Of a DNA stretch of 64,000 nucleotides, positions 54,961 through 64,000 are shown piece after piece. How positions within the stretch are numbered: the stretch's first letter is position 1; each line of letters opens with the position of its first letter. The position numbers were made by a program, and so were the translations under genes. The notes under the pieces are model-generated. The model was given only the letters and a program-made list of their open reading frames with translations, had not been told where the DNA came from and ran no database searches. The stretch comes from Salaquimonas pukyongi (lineage in GTDB: Bacteria; Pseudomonadota; Alphaproteobacteria; Rhizobiales; Rhizobiaceae): assembly GCF_001953055.1 (NCBI RefSeq), contig NZ_CP019044.1, positions 1,178,001-1,242,000 on the forward strand, written 5' to 3'.

Positions 54961-55694
54961 ACTGGACACGAGAAGAAATTGAAGAAGCCATTCGGCTATA
55001 TTTAGTTACGCCGTTTGGTAAAATACATAGTAGCAACCCAGAAATCATAGACCTGTCGCATCAAATTGGAAGAACGCCAAGTGCAGTTGCGCTCAAGCTC
55101 GCTAATCTTGCTAGCATTGATGAGACACTAAATAGAAGAGGAATGGCGAACGCTAGCAGGTTGGATAAAGACGTATGGAAAAGCTTCTTCGACACGTTGG
55201 CGGAAAGCGCTGCAATGTTACCGAAAGCAGATACACGCGTTTCACACAGCAGGGGTTTTGGAGACAATAAACAAGAAGTTTTCGAATCTGACGCAAGGCT
55301 GGGAACTGATACAAAGCGGGTTGTCTCAGTTCGACAAGGGCAACAATTTTTCCGCGACATGATACTGGCAAGTTATGACTTCAAATGCGCAATTACTGGA
55401 ATTGAGCAGCAGGAACTTCTTGTAGCCGGCCACATTCGACCATGGTCAGTTGATCACAGAAACCGGATGAATCCCAGAAATGGGATTTGTCTAAATAGAC
55501 TACATGACAAAGCCTTTGAAGCGCACCTAATTGCCATCGAAGACGATGGGAAGATACTGTATTCGCGGCGACTACTGCCGGAGGCGAGAGACAAACTGAC
55601 CAACATGAACAAGACGGGCTATATTTCATTTCCGTCGCGTTTTCGGCCAGACCTTGGATTGCTTAGAGAGCATCGAGAAAACTTTCACGATTAG
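54954..55694 (+). CDS. HNH endonuclease (putative restriction type)
   Basis: The 246-residue protein has an N-terminal domain ([47 protein letters not shown]) common to stand-alone HNH restriction-like proteins, and a C-terminal HNH domain [45 protein letters not shown] with His, Asn and His ligands intact. No methyltransferase is adjacent. It overlaps the preceding gene. The AT-rich composition, visibly below neighbouring genes, signals transfer. Likely a defence or mobile nuclease. Confidence 0.87.
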   Translation: MVNWTREEIEEAIRLYLVTPFGKIHSSNPEIIDLSHQIGRTPSAVALKLANLASIDETLNRRGMANASRLDKDVWKSFFDTLAESAAMLPKADTRVSHSRGFGDNKQEVFESDARLGTDTKRVVSVRQGQQFFRDMILASYDFKCAITGIEQQELLVAGHIRPWSVDHRNRMNPRNGICLNRLHDKAFEAHLIAIEDDGKILYSRRLLPEARDKLTNMNKTGYISFPSRFRPDLGLLREHRENFHD

Positions 55695-55784
55695 CAAGCC
55701 TCCTGACATTCCCCTGTCAGCAGGTCCGGTGCGATCTTCCCTTCTCCCCTTTCTTTCGCCCTGCTTCCAGCCCATATTTAGGGC

Positions 55785-59649
<3,865 letters not shown>

Positions 59650-59715
59650 CATATGCCGCTACTCCTGCCTGTCTGAACGGATAACGCGGGGCTTCCGTTT
59701 TTCAAGCTTTCCTCG

Positions 59716-59748
59716 ATGTCATCCTTGGGACAAGCCCGAGGGCGATAA
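59716..59748. repeat. REP-like palindrome, degenerate copy
   Basis: ATGTCATCCTTGGGACAAGC and the following CCCGAGGGCGATAAC resemble the other copies with mismatches; intergenic between uvrB and the small gene at 59887. Confidence 0.5.
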
Positions 59749-59886
59749 CCGGCTTGCAAGCGCCAGCCACCGCCCATGCCCCTATTGCATGCCCCCCATG
59801 CTCAAAGAGCATTTGTGGCCGGGCGCGGGGAGGCATAGATAAGGCCTCGAAACGATCAACGCTTTTCTTTCGAGAGGAGACTTCCA

Positions 59887-60042
59887 ATGTTCGATACCAT
59901 TCGCGAACTCACCTATGGCCTGAAACTCGGCTTCCGTCATTCGGTCGATACCCGTCACAACATGACCGAAAGAGCCATGCGCCCGTCGGTTACCGCTGCC
60001 CTGCGCAACCTGCCGGTCGCCACCGAGCACGCTGGCCGCTAA
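59887..60042 (+). CDS. Hypothetical small protein, 51 residues
   Basis: ATG at 59887 is preceded by GAGAGGAGACTTCCA, a strong ribosome site. The product MFDTIRELTYGLKLGFRHSV... ends VATEHAGR. It is amphipathic and has no signal peptide. It is followed within two bases by the 76-bp repeats and the terminator, so the repeats are likely in its 3' untranslated region. No family recognised. Confidence 0.6.
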   Translation: MFDTIRELTYGLKLGFRHSVDTRHNMTERAMRPSVTAALRNLPVATEHAGR

Positions 60043-60043
60043 G

Positions 60044-60240
60044 CAAGACAAGGCGCGTTAGCGCCGAAGTCGAACGGCAACAGACAAGCCATGCCACAGG
60101 CATGGCGACGTCGAGTGCCCAAGACAAGGCGCGTTAGCGCCGAAGTCGAACGGCAACAGACAAGCCATGCCACAGGCATGGCGACGTCGAGTGCCCAAGA
60201 CAAGGCGCGTTGGCGCCGAAGTCGAACGGCAACAGACAAG
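60044..60240. repeat. 76-bp tandem repeat (about 2.6 copies)
   Basis: CAAGACAAGGCGCGTT starts at 60044, 60120 and 60196. Each full unit has two hairpins, GGCGCGTTAGCGCC and GCCATGCCACAGGCATGGC. No spacer variation as in a CRISPR array. Confidence 0.9.
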
Positions 60241-60273
60241 CCGCCCATCCCGACAGGAAAGGGCGCAAGACAT

Positions 60274-60324
60274 CCAAAGCCCCGCCCCGCGACAAGCGGA
60301 TCAGGCGGGGCTTTGGTTTTTTTT
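60274..60324 (+). terminator. Rho-independent terminator
   Basis: CCAAAGCCCCGCC (60274-60286) and GGCGGGGCTTTGG (60304-60316) form a 13-bp stem with a 17-base loop, then eight T. Confidence 0.93.
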
Positions 60325-60576
60325 GGAAGATCGGGAAAACTGAACCTGATGTCATCCTCGGGACAAGCCCGAGGATGACATTTCGAGGCAAACCCCGCCT
60401 CAATTGCGCCACAAGAACTGTCCGTTCCCGCCGTTTTTTCGGCCCATCCTCGCCGAACTGGGGCTTCATCTTCTGCGTGCCGGTGATCTGCCGGTCCTGT
60501 CGCGGAGAGGAAAAGAGGGCTCCCTTCCGCAGCGCTGCCCACTCCGGCGCGGCGCGCAACGTTCCGGAGGGGATAC
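60325..60576. other. Intergenic region with a REP-like palindrome before the sortase target gene
   Basis: No gene. TGTCATCCTCGGG-ACAAG-CCCGAGGATGACA forms a perfect 13-bp hairpin at 60350-60380. A likely promoter for the sortase operon lies in the last 150 bp but shows no strong consensus. Confidence 0.5.
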
Positions 60577-62961
60577 ATGCAGGAACACCACCACATCGCC
60601 GTGCGCGTCCGCTTGGCCGCCATTCACCTGATTGTCAATCTTACACTCATCTTCGCCATCGCGCTGGCAAGCTTCGGCCTGATGAGCGCTGCCAGCACTG
60701 CCTTTGCGCAAGCTGCAGCGTCCACCACACAGGCTGCCGGTACAGCGCCCGTCATCAAGGCGAAATTCGTTCGTCCCAACGACATGAATACCGGGGCGCT
60801 GCTGCTGCCTTCCACCAGGCCGGGCCAGTATGTCGAGGCGCCGCGCCTTGCCAGCGATGTGGACATCGCAATCAACGGCCCCATTGCCCGGGTCAAGGTC
60901 ACCCAGCGCTTCGAAAACCCGTCTGACGGCTGGGTCGAGGGCGTTTACGTCTTTCCCCTGCCTGAGAACAGCGCCGTCGACACGCTGCGAATGCGCGTCG
61001 GCGACCGGCTGATCGAGGGCGTCATCAAGGTGCGCGAGGAAGCCCGCCGGATCTACGAGGATGCCAAGCGCGATGGCAGGAAGGCAGCCCTGCTCGAACA
61101 GCAGCGCGACAACCTTTTCACCAACAACATCGCCAATATCGGCCCCGGCGAGACGGTCATCGTCTACATCGAATATCAGCAGACCATACGCCAGGACGGC
61201 GGCGTCTTCTCGCTGCGCTTTCCCATGGTGGTAGCCCCCCGTTACAACCCCCAGCCTGTCATTCAGATGGTGGATTTCGACAAAAGGAACGGCAGCGGCT
61301 TCGGCGTGGTCGATCCGGTGCCGGAGCGCGGGAAGATTGAAGCCCCGGTGCTCGATCCGCGCGAAAACGCGAAGATCAACCCGGTCACGCTGACGGTAAA
61401 GCTTGCTGCCGGGTTTCCTCTCGGTGCGGTGGAAAATCCCTATCATGACATGATCTCGACCAGCCAGGACGATGAGACCCGCATCCTGACGCTGAAAAAC
61501 GAGACCGTACCCGCCGACCGGGATTTCGAACTGACATGGCGCGCGTCGGGCGATGCGCCCAATGCGGCGCTGTTTACCGAGGAGGTCGATGGTCAGCACT
61601 ATCTGCTCGCCTTTCTGACCCCGCCGCGCATTGCCCCCGCCAAGCTGCCGAAAAAGGACCGTGAAGTCGTCTTCATCATCGATAATTCAGGCTCCATGGC
61701 GGGCGAGAGCATCGACCAGGCCAAGCTGGCGCTGGACGACGCGCTGTCGCGCCTGAAACCCGCCGATACCTTCAACGTGGTGCGTTTTGACGACACGTTC
61801 GAAGTGCTGTTCGATGATGCAGTGCGCGCCGACGGTGAAAACCTTGCCGTTGCCCGCGCCTTCGTGAGGCGGCTGACTGCCGATGGCGGCACGGAAATGC
61901 TGCCAGCGCTGAAGGCTGCGCTGGTGGACCGCAATGCCGGCGATACACAGCGTGTGCGCCAGATTGTCTTCATCACCGACGGTGCCATCGGCAATGAGCA
62001 GCAATTGTTCGACGCAATTGCCCGGCAGCGCGGCCGAAGCCGGGTCTTTACCGTGGGCATCGGCTCTGCGCCGAATTCCTTCTTCATGACGCGGGCCGCC
62101 GAACTCGGCCGTGGCACCTTCACCCATATCGGTGCCACCGGTGAGGTGCGCGAAAAAATGGGAGCATTCTTCGCCAAGCTTGAAAACCCGGTCTTGACCG
62201 GGCTGTCGGCCCAACTGGCCGGCCGGGCGGAGGTGGGGGCAGTTTTGTCTGAGGTCAGCCCCGATCCTCTGCCCGACTTATATCTGGGTGAGCCGGTGGT
62301 GCTGGCCGCCATCATCGACAAGCCGTCGGGCATGCTGGCGATCGGCGGGGATTTTGCCGGCAATCCCTGGCAGGTCAACATGGACATCGCCCAGGCTGCA
62401 AAAGGAGAGGGCATCGGCAAGCTCTGGGCACGGCGCAAGATCGCCGCGCTGGAGGCCGCACGCTCCTATGGCTCTGACTGGGAGGCGGTAAACCGCGAAG
62501 TGGAAATGGTTGCGCTTGCCCATCGTCTGGTTTCCAGCCGCACCAGCCTGGTTGCCGTCGATGTAAAGGTCACGCGGCCTGGCGGGGAACCCCTTGCCTC
62601 CACCCAACTGCCGCTCAACCTGCCTGATGGCTGGGATGCGGACAAATGGTTCGGCGGGGAAGAGGCCGTGGATGCGCCTGGCCCGCAGAAAACCTTCCTG
62701 CAGAATTTCCGCAAACAGGCAACGCAACTGGTTGCCGCTGCACCGACACAGGAGGCAGCTGCCAAGGTCGCCCGGGCCAATCAGGCACTGAGCCTGCCGC
62801 AGACGGCAACCCCTGCAGAACGCAACATGATCATCGGACTGATCCTGATGTTGCTGGCCGTGCTGAGCGGCGCCATTTTGCGCATGTATGGCCGGCTTGG
62901 CCGCAAGGTGCGCCGGGCCGACGCGGCCCGCAACGCGCAAGCGCGGGATCGTCTGCCATGA
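60577..62961 (+). CDS. Marine-proteobacterial-type sortase target protein (VIT and vWA domains)
   Basis: The 794-residue surface protein has a signal/anchor region near residues 14-48, a VIT domain (about 75-215; VTQRFENPSDGWVEGVYVFPLPEN, VREEARRIYEDAKRDGRKAALLEQQRDNLFTNNIANI) and a vWA domain with MIDAS IDNSGSMAGESIDQAK (Asp369) and FITDGAIGNE. The C terminus is a sorting signal: LPQTAT (740-745), a hydrophobic helix and a basic tail. The dedicated sortase gene overlaps its stop (ATGA). It matches the TIGR03788-type architecture. Function of the anchored protein is unknown. Confidence 0.92.
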   Translation: MQEHHHIAVRVRLAAIHLIVNLTLIFAIALASFGLMSAASTAFAQAAASTTQAAGTAPVIKAKFVRPNDMNTGALLLPSTRPGQYVEAPRLASDVDIAINGPIARVKVTQRFENPSDGWVEGVYVFPLPENSAVDTLRMRVGDRLIEGVIKVREEARRIYEDAKRDGRKAALLEQQRDNLFTNNIANIGPGETVIVYIEYQQTIRQDGGVFSLRFPMVVAPRYNPQPVIQMVDFDKRNGSGFGVVDPVPERGKIEAPVLDPRENAKINPVTLTVKLAAGFPLGAVENPYHDMISTSQDDETRILTLKNETVPADRDFELTWRASGDAPNAALFTEEVDGQHYLLAFLTPPRIAPAKLPKKDREVVFIIDNSGSMAGESIDQAKLALDDALSRLKPADTFNVVRFDDTFEVLFDDAVRADGENLAVARAFVRRLTADGGTEMLPALKAALVDRNAGDTQRVRQIVFITDGAIGNEQQLFDAIARQRGRSRVFTVGIGSAPNSFFMTRAAELGRGTFTHIGATGEVREKMGAFFAKLENPVLTGLSAQLAGRAEVGAVLSEVSPDPLPDLYLGEPVVLAAIIDKPSGMLAIGGDFAGNPWQVNMDIAQAAKGEGIGKLWARRKIAALEAARSYGSDWEAVNREVEMVALAHRLVSSRTSLVAVDVKVTRPGGEPLASTQLPLNLPDGWDADKWFGGEEAVDAPGPQKTFLQNFRKQATQLVAAAPTQEAAAKVARANQALSLPQTATPAERNMIIGLILMLLAVLSGAILRMYGRLGRKVRRADAARNAQARDRLP

Positions 62962-63581
62962 ACAGCATCCTGAAAAAAATGCGGCGTTTTCGGCCAAGAC
63001 TTCATCACGCCGTATTCGGGGCTGTGTTTCTCGCCGGAGCGGCATTGTTCGCCGACGGGTTGTGGATCAAGACCAAGGCAGTGGTGGCGCAGGTCATGCT
63101 GGACCGGGCATTTCTGGCTTCCGCCGGGCAGGCAAGCCTGCAAAAACCCTGGGGCTGGGCCGATATCAGGCCCTTCGCGCGGATTTCAGCGCCACGGCTC
63201 GGCGCCGAAAACATCGTACTCGACAATGTAAGTGGCGAAGCACTTGCCTTTGGTCCCGGCCATCTGCCGGACAGCGCAAAGCCGGGAGAAACCGGCGCCG
63301 CCGTTTTTTCAGCCCACCGCGACACCCATTTCCGCTGGCTGGGTGACTTGCGCAAAAGCGATCTCGTAGTAGTGGAAACTCCAGACGGCAAGCGCCGTCA
63401 ATACCGCATCCGCCGCGCCTGGGTTGCCAAATACGACGCGCCGGGCATCGATCGCCATGCGCCGGAGCGCCTGTTGATGCTGACAACCTGCTGGCCGCTC
63501 AATTCCACCCTGCGCAGCGACTGGCGCTATATTGTCGAGGGCGTGGAAACAGGCAGCGAAGCGGCAGATCAGGCCATTTGA
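62958..63581 (+). CDS. Class GN sortase
   Basis: The 207-residue transpeptidase has an N-terminal membrane helix (VFGAVFLAGAALFADGLW) and catalytic residues His120 (FSAHRDTHF), Cys178 (MLTTCWPLN) and Arg190 (SDWRYIV). Class GN sortases are the Gram-negative type that process a single neighbouring VIT/vWA protein ending in LPxT-like signals. Start overlaps the substrate stop by four bases, so the pair is coupled. No pilin or other substrate is visible. Confidence 0.93.
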   Translation: MNSILKKMRRFRPRLHHAVFGAVFLAGAALFADGLWIKTKAVVAQVMLDRAFLASAGQASLQKPWGWADIRPFARISAPRLGAENIVLDNVSGEALAFGPGHLPDSAKPGETGAAVFSAHRDTHFRWLGDLRKSDLVVVETPDGKRRQYRIRRAWVAKYDAPGIDRHAPERLLMLTTCWPLNSTLRSDWRYIVEGVETGSEAADQAI

Positions 63582-63588
63582 CGCCAGT

Positions 63589-64000
63589 TCAGCCCGCGCT
63601 TTCGCGCAGGCGGTTGATCTCCTCGGCCAGCACATCCGGCATGCGCAGATCGGCCACCGCAAACCGGCCGCCGGTCGTTGTCTCGATGACCAGCGTTCCG
63701 CCGCCGAACAACCGGCCGGCAAGCCCGCGCTTGACCTTCACCGAAGAAACCAGCCCGGCGGGAATTTCACGGGCATTGCGCCGCGGCCAGCCGGGATGAA
63801 AAAGAATGCGCTGCTTGCCGAGCCGTACCCGCACCGTTTCGTAGCGCAGAAAGGCGTGAGCGGCCAGAAGCGGCACGCCAATGGCCGCAACGATCGCAAA
63901 CAGGCGAAACAGCCCGCTTCCGGACCGTCCCGTCATCCATAAATAGAGCAGGGAAAGCCCGTAACCTGCGAAAATGACCACGGTCGGCACGAACAATTGC
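63589..64000 (-). CDS. PH-domain (bPH2/DUF304-like) membrane protein, 5' end outside the window
   Basis: Only the C-terminal 137 codons are present; the frame continues to the window edge. Two membrane helices (VVIFAGYGLSLLYLWM, LFAIVAAIGVPLLAAHAFL) are followed by LGKQRILFHPGWPRRNAREIPAGLVSSVKVKRGLAGRLFGGGTLVIETTTGGRF and DVLAEEINRL, the bacterial PH type 2 pattern. It converges with the sortase gene, seven bases apart. Role unknown. Confidence 0.78.
   Translation of the reverse strand, partial: QLFVPTVVIFAGYGLSLLYLWMTGRSGSGLFRLFAIVAAIGVPLLAAHAFLRYETVRVRLGKQRILFHPGWPRRNAREIPAGLVSSVKVKRGLAGRLFGGGTLVIETTTGGRFAVADLRMPDVLAEEINRLRESAG

Noticed and set aside
60044-60240. 76-bp repeats considered as a CRISPR array
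   Set aside because: The units are identical end to end with no unique spacers, and no cas gene is present.
60466-61599. A 377-residue minus-strand frame opposite the sortase target
   Set aside because: Opposes the VIT domain with conserved motifs; no homology pattern of its own.

Overview
The window is about 60% GC and carries gene neighbourhoods typical of Hyphomicrobiales (Rhizobiales), class Alphaproteobacteria: cytochrome bc1 chaperone - yceD - plsX - fabH - ihfA - merR; ctaA next to DUF2842, argC and speB; rplM-rpsI; IscU-like - yidD - asparaginase; and a uvrB with long rhizobial-type extensions. A class GN sortase with its VIT/vWA target suggests a marine lineage. No rRNA, plasmid or phage module is present, so this is ordinary chromosome with small accessory islets.

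Layout. 1-5 kb: fatty-acid and phospholipid genes, ihfA and a MerR regulator. 5-5.8 kb: a 350-bp unit in tandem, each copy encoding a small GIY-YIG protein, abutting the CCA end of tRNA-Pro(GGG). 5.9-15.6 kb: a polysaccharide locus (polymerase/ligase, sugar-phosphate transferase, GT4, export lipoprotein, ExoP-like co-polymerase, FemAB-like acyltransferase, CE4 deacetylase). 16-27.5 kb: ctaA, argC, speB, a LysR gene divergent from a phytanoyl-CoA-dioxygenase/HD-oxygenase pair that resembles phosphonate-cleaving TmpA/TmpB or PhnY/PhnZ, quinone reductase, cyclase, BCAT, lytic transglycosylase and rplM-rpsI with odd 33-bp repeats at its 3' end. 27.8-36.4 kb: hicAB, a bile-acid-type symporter, Fe-S scaffold, yidD, asparaginase, TRIC channel, a GGDEF protein and a P450. 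36.5-53 kb: thrS, an alcohol dehydrogenase, a vWA protein with beta-sandwich repeats, a 268-bp MITE, two acyltransferases (one an OlsF-like fusion), DUF2336, nadK and ggt. 53.5-64 kb: two EF-hand secreted proteins, an AT-rich HNH-nuclease islet with a perfect 18-bp inverted repeat, a repeat-invaded uvrB, a 76-bp tandem repeat, and the sortase with its substrate.

An important caveat is that eight reading-frame breaks (fabH, export lipoprotein, argC, LysR, ggt twice, uvrB twice) are each repaired by adding one G or C; seven of them lie in a G/C run of four or more. They look like homopolymer errors in the assembly rather than pseudogenes, so those genes are annotated across the break. The most unusual items are the GIY-YIG/palindrome tandem element at the tRNA, the repeat inserted inside the UvrB ATPase core, the in-frame repetition of the rpsI tail, the oxygenase pair with its predicted LysR operator, and the HNH islet.
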